From positions 1 to 31,220 of the IMG/VR virus record IMGVR_UViG_3300032285_002187: a stretch of 31,220 nt of DNA, one strand, 5' to 3'. Below are positions 7,964-17,477 of this stretch, one piece after another (positions within the stretch are counted from its first letter, which is position 1; every line of letters begins with the position of its first letter). The position numbers and the translations under genes were made by a program. The notes under the pieces were generated by a model. That model did not search any database. It saw only the letters and a program-made list of their open reading frames with translations, and was not told the DNA's origin. The stretch is from a virus.

Positions 7964-7977
7964 CATCTAAGGACTAA

Positions 7978-9612
<1,635 letters not shown>

Positions 9613-9635
9613 CTAAAAGAATAGGGTAGTAACTA

Positions 9636-9941
9636 ATGGCTACAACTAGCAAAACTCTTTACAGAGGCGCAGCTTCAACAACAACTTCCACAACTCTTTA
9701 CACAGTTCCATCCAGCACAACTACTGTTGTGACTAGCATTGTGGTTACTAATACTGCTGGCACATCTGGAACTTTTACTCTTGCACTTGGTGGAGTCAAT
9801 CTTGCAACGACAGTTACAGTTGGTGCTTATGATTCAACAGTTATTGATTTGAAGCAGACCCTTACAGCTACTCAAACAATTACAGGTGGAGCATCTGCAA
9901 CTACTATCAATTTCCATATCTCTGGAGTTGAAATCGCCTAA
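9636..9941 (+). CDS. Small threonine-rich beta structural protein
   Basis: A 101-residue protein rich in Thr, Ser, Val and Ala with no charged stretches: TSKTLYRGAASTTTSTTLYTVPSS near the start and TTINFHISGVEIA at the end. The pattern of alternating strands suggests a compact beta-sandwich. Similar short proteins sit beside fibre genes in many environmental phages, where they are annotated as hypothetical or minor structural proteins. The upstream AGGGTAG is a modest ribosome-binding site, and the stop overlaps the next ATG by one base (TAATG). A decoration or fibre-associated role is inferred from composition and position only. Confidence 0.7.
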   Translation: MATTSKTLYRGAASTTTSTTLYTVPSSTTTVVTSIVVTNTAGTSGTFTLALGGVNLATTVTVGAYDSTVIDLKQTLTATQTITGGASATTINFHISGVEIA

Positions 9942-10876
9942 TGACTCCGGTCTATAAATTCAGTAATGCTGGTGGTCTAACGAGCAAGCAGCGTTATACA
10001 TCCATGCTTGCTGGGAATTCTGTTTATGTTCCCGGCATATCTGTTGATTATCTTGTAGTCGCAGGTGGTGGCGGCGGTGGTTCAATGGGTGTTTCAGATG
10101 GAAGCGCAGCTGCCGGTGGTGGTGCAGGAGGTTTGAGATGCACAGTAACTGCAACCGGTGGCGGAGGAACTTTAGAAACTTCATTATCTTTAGATTTTGG
10201 AACTAATTACACAGTTACAGTTGGAGCAGGTGGAGCAAGTGCTTCAGCGGCAACGGCAGGTAATTCAGGCAACAATTCAGTATTTGCAACTATTACTTCC
10301 ATTGGTGGTGGTGGTGGAGGCGGCAATACTCGTTACGATGGTGCTAGTGGTGGGTCTGGCGGCGGTGGTTGGGCAAATGGCGGTGCTGGTACTTCTGGAC
10401 AAGGTTATGCGGGTGGTAGTGGAAACATCGGAGGATATGCGGCTGGTGGTGGTGGCGGTGCTGGACAATTTGGAGGAAATATAAGCGGTTCAGGAGATGC
10501 TGCTATTGCTGGTAATGGCGGAAATGGTGTTGCAACTTCAATAACAGGTTCATCAGTTACATATGCTGGTGGCGGCGGTGGTGCAGATTACGCTGGTGGC
10601 AGTTATGGAACTGGCGGAACTGGTGGTGGAGGCAGGGGTCAAGGTAGAACTACTGGACCAGATGCTCAAGATGGAACAATAAACACTGGTGGCGGCGGTG
10701 GCGGAAGATGTTTTGGAACAACCACAGCCGGTGGTTCTGGAGTAGTTATTCTTCGCTATCCAGACACAAGAACGATAACTATTGGAAGCGGTCTTACTGG
10801 CTCAGAAAGTGCAGCTAGTGGTGGTTATAAGAGAGCAACAATTACAGCTGGTTCTGGAAATGTGAGTTGGTCATAA
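9941..10876 (+). CDS. Glycine-rich fibre protein (copy 1)
   Basis: A 311-residue protein. After a roughly 35-residue N-terminal lead, the sequence DYLVVAGGGGGG opens a long glycine-rich region (Gly runs at about 43-49, 121-126 and 247-252) with GAGGLR, NYTVTVGAGGA and GGSGVVILRY, the pattern of phage glycine-rich fibre domains, which form stacked polyglycine helices in the receptor-binding tips of other phages. A C-terminal tail of about 45 residues follows (GYKRATITAGSGNVSW), absent from the second copy at 19264. The TAATG junctions on both sides indicate coupled translation. Probable role: host adsorption or virion surface. The Gly-rich composition and low complexity make finer assignment impossible. 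Confidence 0.75.
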   Translation: MTPVYKFSNAGGLTSKQRYTSMLAGNSVYVPGISVDYLVVAGGGGGGSMGVSDGSAAAGGGAGGLRCTVTATGGGGTLETSLSLDFGTNYTVTVGAGGASASAATAGNSGNNSVFATITSIGGGGGGGNTRYDGASGGSGGGGWANGGAGTSGQGYAGGSGNIGGYAAGGGGGAGQFGGNISGSGDAAIAGNGGNGVATSITGSSVTYAGGGGGADYAGGSYGTGGTGGGGRGQGRTTGPDAQDGTINTGGGGGGRCFGTTTAGGSGVVILRYPDTRTITIGSGLTGSESAASGGYKRATITAGSGNVSWS

Positions 10877-11265
10877 TGGCACATTACGCATTCTTAGATG
10901 AAAATAACGTTGTAGTTCAAGTCATTACAGGTGTTGATGAAAATGTAATTCAAGTTGATACAAATGGAAAATCTGTTGGTGGTAGTAGCGAAGCTTGGGA
11001 AAGTTTTTATTCTTCTTTACCTTGGTTTGCTGGATTACAATGCAAGCGCACTTCATACAATAATAAAATTAGAAAAAATTATGCTGGTATTGGTTTTTCT
11101 TATGATCTTGAAAGAGATGCATTTATTCCACCAAAACCTTTTGATTCTTGGTTATTAGATGAAGAAACTTGTATTTGGAAAGCGCCAATTCAATATCCAA
11201 ATGATGACAAGTTTTATCGTTGGAATGAAGATACAGTTTCTTGGGTAGAAGTTCCTTCTCTGTAA
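10876..11265 (+). CDS. Small phage protein with AGIG-SYD motif (long form)
   Basis: A 129-residue protein starting MAHYAFLDENNVVVQVI and containing CKRTSYNN, NYAGIGFSYDLERDAF, IPPKPFDSWLLDEETCIW and a final YRWNEDTVSWVEV. This is a family I recognise from many marine and freshwater phages, usually next to fibre or baseplate genes, with no proven function. ATG at 10876 overlaps the preceding TAA by one base, so it is preferred to an in-frame GTG nine bases upstream. It follows glycine-rich protein 1, and a shorter relative follows glycine-rich protein 2 at 20169. It may be a chaperone or a tip component of the fibre, by analogy with genes placed directly after fibres. Confidence 0.78.
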   Translation: MAHYAFLDENNVVVQVITGVDENVIQVDTNGKSVGGSSEAWESFYSSLPWFAGLQCKRTSYNNKIRKNYAGIGFSYDLERDAFIPPKPFDSWLLDEETCIWKAPIQYPNDDKFYRWNEDTVSWVEVPSL

Positions 11266-11274
11266 ATAATATCT

Positions 11275-12351
11275 GTGAAAATAGGGGTATATTCAATAGC
11301 GCTCAATGAAGCGAAATTCATCGAGCGCTGGTATCAATCAGCAAAAGAAGCTGATTTCATCTTGATCGCCGATACTGGATCAACTGATGAAACTGTTGAG
11401 ATAGCAAAAAAACTTGGTATAAATATCATTTCCATCTCCATAAAACCTTGGAGATTTGATGATGCTAGAAATGCAGCTCTTGCTCATATCCCATCTGATA
11501 TAGATTATTGCATCGCTTTAGATATTGATGAACAATTGCAATCAGGTTGGCGAAATGAACTTGAAAAAATTGAACCGACTGCAACAAGACCAAGATACAA
11601 ATATATTTGGAGTTGGAATCCTGATGGTTCTGCCGGGCTTACTTATGGCGGAGACAAGATTCATTCTAGGGTTGGCTATCGCTGGAAACACCCAGTTCAC
11701 GAGACTCTGACCTATCAAGGCGAGGAAAAACAAGTTTGGACAAAACTTGAAATTCATCATCATCCAGATGAATCTAAATCTCGCAGTCAATACTTTCCAT
11801 TGCTTAGACAAGCTGTAATGGAAGACCTTTCTGATGATAGAAATTGTTTTTATTATGCAAGAGAACTTTATTTTCACAATTTTTACACCGAAGCCATAAA
11901 AGAATTCAATCGACATTTATCACTTCCAAAGGCAGTTTGGAAACCAGAGCGAGCAGCATCAATGAGATACCTTGCCAAGATGGATGTTGATAATAAACAA
12001 AGTTGGTTGTTCAAGGCAATGGCAGAATCGCCAAATAGTCGAGAACCAATTGTTGATTTGGCTGAGTATTATTACTCAAAAGAGCAATGGCTTCAATGCT
12101 ACTCAACAGCTCATCAAGCCTTGTTACTTACTCAGCAACCGCTTGAATATCTTGTTGAAGCAGATGCTTGGGGATACCTTCCTCACGATCTGATTGCAAT
12201 TTCATCCTACAGACTTGGCAATTTCAAAGAAGCGCTTGAACAAGGTTTGATTGCTTATGAAAAAGCACCTTGGATTGAAAGGCTTGCGGATAATTTAGAA
12301 TTTTACAAAGGAGCTGTAAATGACTCAGATGCAATCAAGGACAGTATCTAG
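11275..12351 (+). CDS. Glycosyltransferase family 2 with C-terminal helical repeats
   Basis: A 358-residue enzyme. The N-terminal GT-A domain has IALNEAKFIERWY (8-20), ADTGSTDET (32-40), WRFDDARNAAL and the DID metal motif at 83-85 in ALDIDEQL, all typical of GT2 enzymes. Residues from about 185 onward are helical and TPR-like (YYARELYFHNFYTEAIKEFNRHL; EYYYSKEQWLQCYSTAHQAL; AISSYRLGNFKEALEQG), an arrangement found in some O-linked glycosyltransferases. The start is GTG at 11275 with no clear ribosome-binding site. The gene overlaps the next start by 32 bp. It probably glycosylates a virion protein or modifies a host glycan; the substrate is not visible. Confidence 0.82.
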   Translation: MKIGVYSIALNEAKFIERWYQSAKEADFILIADTGSTDETVEIAKKLGINIISISIKPWRFDDARNAALAHIPSDIDYCIALDIDEQLQSGWRNELEKIEPTATRPRYKYIWSWNPDGSAGLTYGGDKIHSRVGYRWKHPVHETLTYQGEEKQVWTKLEIHHHPDESKSRSQYFPLLRQAVMEDLSDDRNCFYYARELYFHNFYTEAIKEFNRHLSLPKAVWKPERAASMRYLAKMDVDNKQSWLFKAMAESPNSREPIVDLAEYYYSKEQWLQCYSTAHQALLLTQQPLEYLVEADAWGYLPHDLIAISSYRLGNFKEALEQGLIAYEKAPWIERLADNLEFYKGAVNDSDAIKDSI

Positions 12352-12517
12352 CACCTCAATAACTCCAAGAGTAAATTTATCAGGTGGTAAAAGTTATTGG
12401 ACATATAATCAACCAGCGACAATGTATAATCAAACTTTGATTACATATAATTATTATGATGCTTCCGGAAGCATGAGCATTCGAGATATTTCTCAAACAG
12501 TAATGAGAGGCAGATAA
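12320..12517 (+). CDS. Small hypothetical structural-region protein (65 aa)
   Basis: A 65-residue protein of unknown function, rich in Ser, Thr, Asn and Tyr (SGGKSYWTYNQPATMYNQTLITYNYYDASG) and lacking charged helices or membrane segments. AAAGGAG upstream provides a good ribosome-binding site for ATG at 12320, within the end of the glycosyltransferase gene. It ends one base before the connector gene start. Its composition resembles small phage structural proteins. The overlap at one end and abutment at the other favour a real gene, but I cannot assign a family. Confidence 0.6.
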   Translation: MTQMQSRTVSSTSITPRVNLSGGKSYWTYNQPATMYNQTLITYNYYDASGSMSIRDISQTVMRGR

Positions 12518-13363
12518 ATGGCAGTTTATGATTTAGGCGATGTTGTTTCCCTAGGAATTAGCATCTACAACACTTCTGGCACTCTTCAAAATGCAACAGC
12601 AGTTACCGCAACAGTTACCGCACCTGATGGCTCATCCTCAACTCCTACTGTAACCAATTCCAGCGCTGGCTTATATGACATCTCCTATAATCCATCACTT
12701 GCAGGTCGCTACGCAATTCGATGGGTTGCAACTGGCACAAATGCATCAGCTTATACCGATGAATTCTCAGTTCGAGATTACAATGATTTAGGAATTGTTT
12801 CACTTGATGAAGTAAAGTCTCACTTGAATATCCCATCAACAGATTCAACCTTGGATGAGGAACTTCGCAGATTTATCGATTCAGCATCTGATCTTGCCGA
12901 AAGTTATGTTGGACAAGTTTTGGGTCGCAGAACATTTACTGATGAACTCTATGATGGCGGAACTGAATTTATTCGCTTGCGTAATCCAAAAGCAATTTCC
13001 ATAACCTCAGTTTATGAAAATGGCATTCTAATCCCATCAAGCAACTATGTGATTGATTACACCGGGCAACGCTTGTATCGAATTGGTTCAGGAACTCTTT
13101 ATGCAACCAACTCTTATGGATACTGGACACAAGGAATGAACAATGTTTCCATCACCTATGTTGCCGGTTATGTAAATCCTCCAGCAGCTGCAAAGCAAGG
13201 TGTTTTGGAGATTGTTCGCCATCTATGGCAGACACAAAGAGGTGCAATGAATGTTATGACCAGAAATCAAACAGGTGATGATTTCTATCAGGGTTCAACA
13301 TACTCACTTCCACGCAGAGCGATGGAATTACTCGATCCAGTCTCTTTCCCGGGTCTTGCATAA
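12518..13363 (+). CDS. Head-tail connector (HK97 gp6-like) with N-terminal Ig-like domain
   Basis: Probable adaptor ring that binds the portal and begins the connector. The 281-residue protein has two parts. Residues 1-85 look like an immunoglobulin-like beta domain (VVSLGISIYNTSGTLQNATAVTATVTAPDG, then GRYAIRWVATG). Residues 92-281 match the gp6/QLRG connector family: VSLDEVKSHLNIPSTDSTLDEELRRFIDSASDLAESYVGQ, then LRNPKAISITSVYENG and a C-terminal LEIVRHLWQTQRG. Ordinary gp6 proteins are about 100-200 residues, so the Ig-like extension is an addition. It directly abuts its neighbours. It stands about 5 kb from the capsid gene, farther than usual. Confidence 0.82.
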   Translation: MAVYDLGDVVSLGISIYNTSGTLQNATAVTATVTAPDGSSSTPTVTNSSAGLYDISYNPSLAGRYAIRWVATGTNASAYTDEFSVRDYNDLGIVSLDEVKSHLNIPSTDSTLDEELRRFIDSASDLAESYVGQVLGRRTFTDELYDGGTEFIRLRNPKAISITSVYENGILIPSSNYVIDYTGQRLYRIGSGTLYATNSYGYWTQGMNNVSITYVAGYVNPPAAAKQGVLEIVRHLWQTQRGAMNVMTRNQTGDDFYQGSTYSLPRRAMELLDPVSFPGLA

Positions 13364-13825
13364 ATGGCAACCAGCGCACTTCCTTCATTTATCAATGCAG
13401 TCATTACAAGATTGAAGGCGGACTCAAACCTGTCATCAGTTCGAGTATTTGATGGAATTGAAATCGATCAATCTTATCCCGGCGATGCAATCTGCATTGG
13501 TCACAATGGCAATATGGAAGGCGATGAAGTTGTTGCCTCAAATTTGACTCAAGAATATCGCAACCTTGGTGCAGTTGGTAAATTTGAAGATGGAGTTTTG
13601 AATTGTACGATGTGGGCTTGGGATGGAACAACAGATCTTACAGCTCGCAGAACTCGTGCAACTCAAGTTCTTGGATATGTTGAAAACTCAATTCGATCAG
13701 ATGTTTCATTTGGTGGAGTTGTAATATATTCAGGCATTGATGCAGCGCAGATGATTTACCGCCAAACAACTGGTGGAGCTGCTGTTGTAATAAATTTCTC
13801 GATTACTTATCGTGCAAAGATATAA
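13364..13825 (+). CDS. Probable tail terminator or tail-completion protein
   Basis: A 153-residue protein with an alpha/beta pattern: SFINAVITRLKADSNLSSVRVFDG at the N-terminus, ITRLK helix, CIGHNGN, a central TMWAWDGTTDLTARRTRATQVLGYVEN, and a final INFSITYRAKI strand. This order and the location between the connector and the major tail protein fit the tail terminator (gpU-like) family that caps the tail tube. There is no unique motif, so position carries much of the weight. Its ATG immediately follows the TAA of the connector gene, without a gap. Confidence 0.68.
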   Translation: MATSALPSFINAVITRLKADSNLSSVRVFDGIEIDQSYPGDAICIGHNGNMEGDEVVASNLTQEYRNLGAVGKFEDGVLNCTMWAWDGTTDLTARRTRATQVLGYVENSIRSDVSFGGVVIYSGIDAAQMIYRQTTGGAAVVINFSITYRAKI

Positions 13826-13834
13826 GGGGATTTG

Positions 13835-14029
13835 ATGGCAAGAATCAAGAATATCTCGCCACTTGGCGAACTATATGTTCCTTCACTCAATTTGACTGTG
13901 AAGGCAGGGGAAACAGCTGATGTTTCAAATGAGGCAGCAGCTTCTTTGTTAGAACAAACCGATAATTGGGTAGCAGCTGATAAAACAGCCGCTTCACTTT
14001 CCAATGCATTACCCAAAATAGGAGAATAA
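13835..14029 (+). CDS. Small conserved phage protein (64 aa)
   Basis: A 64-residue protein starting MARIKNISPLGELYVPSLNLTVKAGETADVSNEAAASLLEQ and containing DNWVAAD. It resembles short proteins with an LEV-like beta hairpin followed by a helix that occur between tail-terminator and major-tail genes in actinophages, of unknown function. ATG at 13835 has AAGGGGA at 13824-13830 with four-base spacing; a TTG at 13832 is the only alternative. It ends one base before the major tail gene. Confidence 0.68.
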   Translation: MARIKNISPLGELYVPSLNLTVKAGETADVSNEAAASLLEQTDNWVAADKTAASLSNALPKIGE

Positions 14030-14030
14030 A

Positions 14031-15014
14031 ATGGCAATTGGTTCAGGTATTGGCTCCCAACTTGGGATTGCAGCCGAAACAACATTCAATACCCCAGTAA
14101 CAGTCTCACGCTTCTACGAGTTCACATCAGAGAACTTGAAGTTCAATAAGAAGACAGCTGTTGGAATGGGTCTTCGAGCAGGTGGACAACTTGCTCGCTC
14201 ACAACGCAGGGTTGTAACAACAACTGATGCTTCAGGAGATATTGCTCTTGATCTTCCATCAAGAGGTCTCGGACTATTGCTTTCACAAGCAATGGGAACT
14301 GCTCCATCACCAACAACTGTAACAACCGGCGTCTATTCTTATGCTTTCACACTTGGCGATGTGTATGGAAAATCATTCACAGCTCAAGTTGGCGTTCCTC
14401 AATATGGCGGAACAGTTACTCCAAAAACTCTTGGAGGATGCAAGATTTCATCCTTTGAACTTGCAGTTTCAAATGCTGCAATTGCAACAGGAAAATTCAA
14501 TGTTGATGCTGCTTCCCTAACCACAGGAATCTCACTTGCAACAGCATCATTCTCAAACTACGCAACAACCAATCTATTCAACTTTGCTCAAGGAGCAATC
14601 ACAGTTGATGGATCATCAGTTGCAAATGTAAAGGATTTCAGCATCACAGTTGAAAACACCTTGAAGACTGATCGTTACAATCTTGGTTCAGCAGGTGTCA
14701 AGGCAGAACAAACAATCAATGGCTTCCGCAAGATCAGCGGAAAATTGACTGCTGAATTCACAGACACAACCTTCCTTGCTAAGTATCTTTCAGATGCATC
14801 AACAGCTCTTGTTCTAACTTTCACAGGTGGAACAATTGCCAATGGTCAATCTGAGAAATTGGTTATCAATGTTTCAGCAGTCAAGTTCGATGCTGATACT
14901 CCAAATGTTGCAGGACCGGGAGTTATCGATCTTGCGATGTCATTTGAGGCTTATGATGATGGCTCAAATGCTCCATTGACAATCACTTATCAGACAGCAG
15001 ATGCAGCTCTCTAA
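14031..15014 (+). CDS. Major tail tube protein
   Basis: Stacks in rings to form the siphovirus tail tube. The 327-residue protein starts with a region typical of this class, SQLGIAAETTFNTPVTVSRFYEFTSE, followed by repeated beta strands (VTTTDASGDIALDLPSRGLGLLLSQAMGT; SFTAQVGVPQYGG), KISSFELAVSNAAI, VKDFSITVENTLKTDRYNLG, and a C-terminal SGKLTAEFTDTTFLAKYL, all familiar from phage tail tube proteins. ATG at 14031 follows ATAGGAG closely. The last base is shared with the next gene start. Position before the gp10-like and chaperone genes is somewhat rearranged but consistent with a tail module. Confidence 0.85.
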   Translation: MAIGSGIGSQLGIAAETTFNTPVTVSRFYEFTSENLKFNKKTAVGMGLRAGGQLARSQRRVVTTTDASGDIALDLPSRGLGLLLSQAMGTAPSPTTVTTGVYSYAFTLGDVYGKSFTAQVGVPQYGGTVTPKTLGGCKISSFELAVSNAAIATGKFNVDAASLTTGISLATASFSNYATTNLFNFAQGAITVDGSSVANVKDFSITVENTLKTDRYNLGSAGVKAEQTINGFRKISGKLTAEFTDTTFLAKYLSDASTALVLTFTGGTIANGQSEKLVINVSAVKFDADTPNVAGPGVIDLAMSFEAYDDGSNAPLTITYQTADAAL

Positions 15015-15583
15015 TGGCTGAAAATGCTTTTGAAATCGATGTGGACAGCAAGGATTATGCTCGCTTCTATAAAGCAACAAAACAAGTTGAACCAGAGATT
15101 GCAAAAGCGCTTAGAAAAAGATTGACAACAGTTACCAAACCAATTACCAATGAAGTCAAAGAAGCAGCTCTCAGTTTGCCTTCCAAACAGGGGGCAACTG
15201 AGAAGGCTGCTCGAGGATCAACTGGAGTTGGACTAAGGCAAGGATTAGCAGCAGCAACTGAACAAAAGGTTCGACCAACTGGAAAAGCCGGTTTGAATGT
15301 TCGCATCAGAGTTTCAGGAACATCATTTGCTGACAAAACTGGCAAGCCTCGCAAACTTCCTCGTTATGTTGAAGGTTTCTCAAGAAAACCTTGGAGGCAT
15401 CCAGTATTTGCTGACAGAGGTGCAACCAAAGGAACTTGGACTGGTCCTTGGGTAGAACAAAAGCCAACACCATTTTTGTTCAAAACTGTTATTGCCCACA
15501 AAGAAGAGTTCAAGAATGCAGTATATGATTCTTTTGTGGATGCAGTTCACGCTTCACAAATGTTAGACAATGAAACAATATAA
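15014..15583 (+). CDS. HK97 gp10-like neck or tail-completion protein
   Basis: A 189-residue basic protein: a helical N-terminal half (KDYARFYKATKQVEPEIAKALRKRLTTVTKPITNEVKEAAL) and a beta-rich C-terminal half with KLPRYVEGFSRKPWRHPVF, TWTGPWVEQKPTPFLFKTV and a final FKNAVYDSFVDAV helix. The pattern RHPVF...PFL is typical of the gp10-like family, which functions at the head-tail joint. Usually this gene precedes the tail tube gene; here it follows. It starts on the last base of the tail tube stop and ends eight bases before the chaperone gene. Confidence 0.72.
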   Translation: MAENAFEIDVDSKDYARFYKATKQVEPEIAKALRKRLTTVTKPITNEVKEAALSLPSKQGATEKAARGSTGVGLRQGLAAATEQKVRPTGKAGLNVRIRVSGTSFADKTGKPRKLPRYVEGFSRKPWRHPVFADRGATKGTWTGPWVEQKPTPFLFKTVIAHKEEFKNAVYDSFVDAVHASQMLDNETI

Positions 15584-15591
15584 GGGGAAAA

Positions 15592-15909
15592 ATGCCATTA
15601 GTAATTAGAGAAAAATCTTACACAATTCCAAAAGAGAATGGTTCACCAGCACCGACAGGTCGGGAAATCATTGAAATTGAAAATGCTTTCAATCTTGATG
15701 GATTGGCTTTACTTGGAACATTAGCAAATGATGAGCCAAGCAAACTTCAAGGATATTCAAAGGTCAAAGCATTGTATGCAGTTGCTTGGATCGCTATGAC
15801 TCGAGCAGGGGAAACAGTTTCTATTGATGATGTATTGAATGAATATGCTATTGATGAAATTCAGCTTAGCGATGAGCCAGAAAAAAAAGAAGTAGCAGCC
15901 GACTCATAA
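15592..15909 (+). CDS. Tail assembly chaperone, zero-frame product (gpG-like)
   Basis: A 105-residue acidic protein located directly upstream of the tape measure gene, where siphoviruses encode the tail assembly chaperone that binds the tape measure during tail building. Visible features: MPLVIREKSYTIPKE, NLDGLALLGTLAND, a KVKALYAVAWIAMTRAGE helix, and a charged tail (LSDEPEKKEVAADS). AAGGGGA precedes the ATG. Eight A residues at 15881-15888, near the end of the gene, offer a -1 slip into a frame that continues to 16049 (separate entry). Family assignment rests on position, size and the frameshift layout more than on sequence. Confidence 0.78.
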   Translation: MPLVIREKSYTIPKENGSPAPTGREIIEIENAFNLDGLALLGTLANDEPSKLQGYSKVKALYAVAWIAMTRAGETVSIDDVLNEYAIDEIQLSDEPEKKEVAADS

Positions 15910-16049
15910 GAGGCGGCACATTAGGGCGGATTAGATCAAATCTTCCGCTTCTGATGCATACCTATCCGGGTATAACACCATTCAATGTCTATGACATTGA
16001 GGTTGAAGTTCTAAATGATTTGATCGAGGCTGCACAACCAAAAGATTAG
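15888..16049 (+). CDS. Tail assembly chaperone -1 frameshift extension (gpGT-like)
   Basis: The zero frame reads GAA AAA AAA GAA across the A8 run, so an A AAA AAA heptamer (15882-15888) is correctly placed for tandem -1 slippage. The -1 frame then runs 53 codons without a stop to TAG at 16047-16049, encoding RSSSRLIRGG, a RIRSNLPLLMHTYPG region and VYDIEVEVLNDLIEAAQ. The full slipped product would be about 152 residues. The extension has no ribosome-binding site of its own before its first ATG (15954) and ends just before the tape measure, where its TAG overlaps the tape measure Shine-Dalgarno (AGGAG 16048-16052). This matches the G/GT arrangement of phage lambda and relatives. The slip itself is inferred. 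Confidence 0.72.
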   Translation, partial: RSSSRLIRGGTLGRIRSNLPLLMHTYPGITPFNVYDIEVEVLNDLIEAAQPKD

Positions 16050-16061
16050 GAGAAACCATTT

Positions 16062-17477
16062 ATGGCAATGGATGCATCAATTGGCGTAAATCTAATCGGT
16101 AGAGATGTTTCCGCATCTAGTGCAATCAAAGGCGTAGGCGAGACTGCCAAATCAACTAGCGAATCCATCAAGGATGCTGGAGCCAAAGCTGCAATTGCTT
16201 TTGCAGCAATCAGTGCCGGCGCTCTAAATGCAGCCAAGGCAGCAGCTGAGGATCAACAATCTTCTGTTCAATTAGCCAACACTTTGAAAAATGTTGTTGG
16301 CGCAACTGATGCCACAGTCAAATCTGTTGAGGATTACATCAACAAAACAACACTGGCAACAGGTATTGCTGATGATAAATTGCGACCTGCTTTCCAAAGA
16401 CTTGTTCAATCAACCAAAGATGTTGGCGAAGCACAAAAACTTACAAACCTTGCAATGGAAATTGCAACTGCAAAACATCTTGAAGTTCAAGATGTGGCAA
16501 ATGCTTTGGCGAAAGCACACGATGGAAATATGGGCGCACTCAAGCGCTTGGGTGTATCTCTTGATGCTTCAACAGTAAAGAGCAAAGATTTTGGAAAAGC
16601 AGTTGATGAGCTAGGCGGTCAATTCAAAGGCTCACTTGCTGCAAATGCTGATACTGCTGCCGGCAAGATGCAGATTATGAGCAACTCTCTAAATGAAGCC
16701 AAGGAATCTGTTGGCTACGCTCTTCTTCCAGCACTTGAATCCCTAACAGGAACATTTCAAAAACTAGCACCATTCATTCAACAACACGCAGATTTCATTG
16801 GCAAGGCTGTTATTGTGGTTGGCGCTTTGACTGGTGCAGTTATGCTTGCAGGAGCCGCAATCAAGGCTTATGAAGTATTTGTGAAAGTAGCAGCAGCAGC
16901 TCAAGTTGTATGGAATACAGTTTTGAGTTTGAACCCAATTGCATTGGTTGTAATTGCACTCGCTGCCTTAGCAGCAGCTCTCATTTATGCCTACAATCAT
17001 TCAGAGAAGTTTCGTGACATTGTTACTACTGCTTTCAATGCGGTCAAAGAAGTTGCAACATTTGTTGCAGATGCAATTTCGTTCTATTTCAAAACAATGT
17101 TTGGTGTAATCAAGTTTGAAATCAATGCAATTATCAGTTTAGCAAATATGGCAATTCGAGCATTGAATGGAATCAATATCTCAGTTCCTTCTTGGGTTCC
17201 GGGCTTGGGTGGCAAATCATTTGGTTTTGACCTCAAGGAAATTCCAAAACTTGCTGATGGCGGTATCGTTACAAAACCAACACTTGCAATGATTGGTGAG
17301 GCAGGTGCAGAAGCTGTTGTTCCTCTGACTCGAGGTGGCTTTGGTGGCGGAATCAATGTTGTTGTAAATGTTGGCGGTTCAGTAGTTCAAGAACAAGATT
17401 TGGCAGTATCAGTTCGCGATCAAATTGCTATTCTTATGCGCCGAAGAGGACTCAATCCATCAATCTTGGGGGTATAA
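16062..17477 (+). CDS. Tape measure protein
   Basis: Sets tail length and is ejected with the DNA. The 471-residue protein has the signs of a small tape measure: alanine-rich helices, a phage minor-tail region with LANTLKNVVGAT, ATGIADDKLRPAFQRLVQSTKDVGEAQ and LEVQDVANALAKAHDGNMGALKRLGV (about 75-168), hydrophobic segments at about 247-272 and 291-311, and a C-terminal LADGGIVTKPTLAMIGEAGAEAVVPL, which is a common tape measure ending. No peptidase or transglycosylase domain is seen. At about 0.15 nm per residue the protein implies a short tail near 70 nm. AGGAG at 16048-16052 serves ATG 16062. Confidence 0.92.
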   Translation: MAMDASIGVNLIGRDVSASSAIKGVGETAKSTSESIKDAGAKAAIAFAAISAGALNAAKAAAEDQQSSVQLANTLKNVVGATDATVKSVEDYINKTTLATGIADDKLRPAFQRLVQSTKDVGEAQKLTNLAMEIATAKHLEVQDVANALAKAHDGNMGALKRLGVSLDASTVKSKDFGKAVDELGGQFKGSLAANADTAAGKMQIMSNSLNEAKESVGYALLPALESLTGTFQKLAPFIQQHADFIGKAVIVVGALTGAVMLAGAAIKAYEVFVKVAAAAQVVWNTVLSLNPIALVVIALAALAAALIYAYNHSEKFRDIVTTAFNAVKEVATFVADAISFYFKTMFGVIKFEINAIISLANMAIRALNGINISVPSWVPGLGGKSFGFDLKEIPKLADGGIVTKPTLAMIGEAGAEAVVPLTRGGFGGGINVVVNVGGSVVQEQDLAVSVRDQIAILMRRRGLNPSILGV

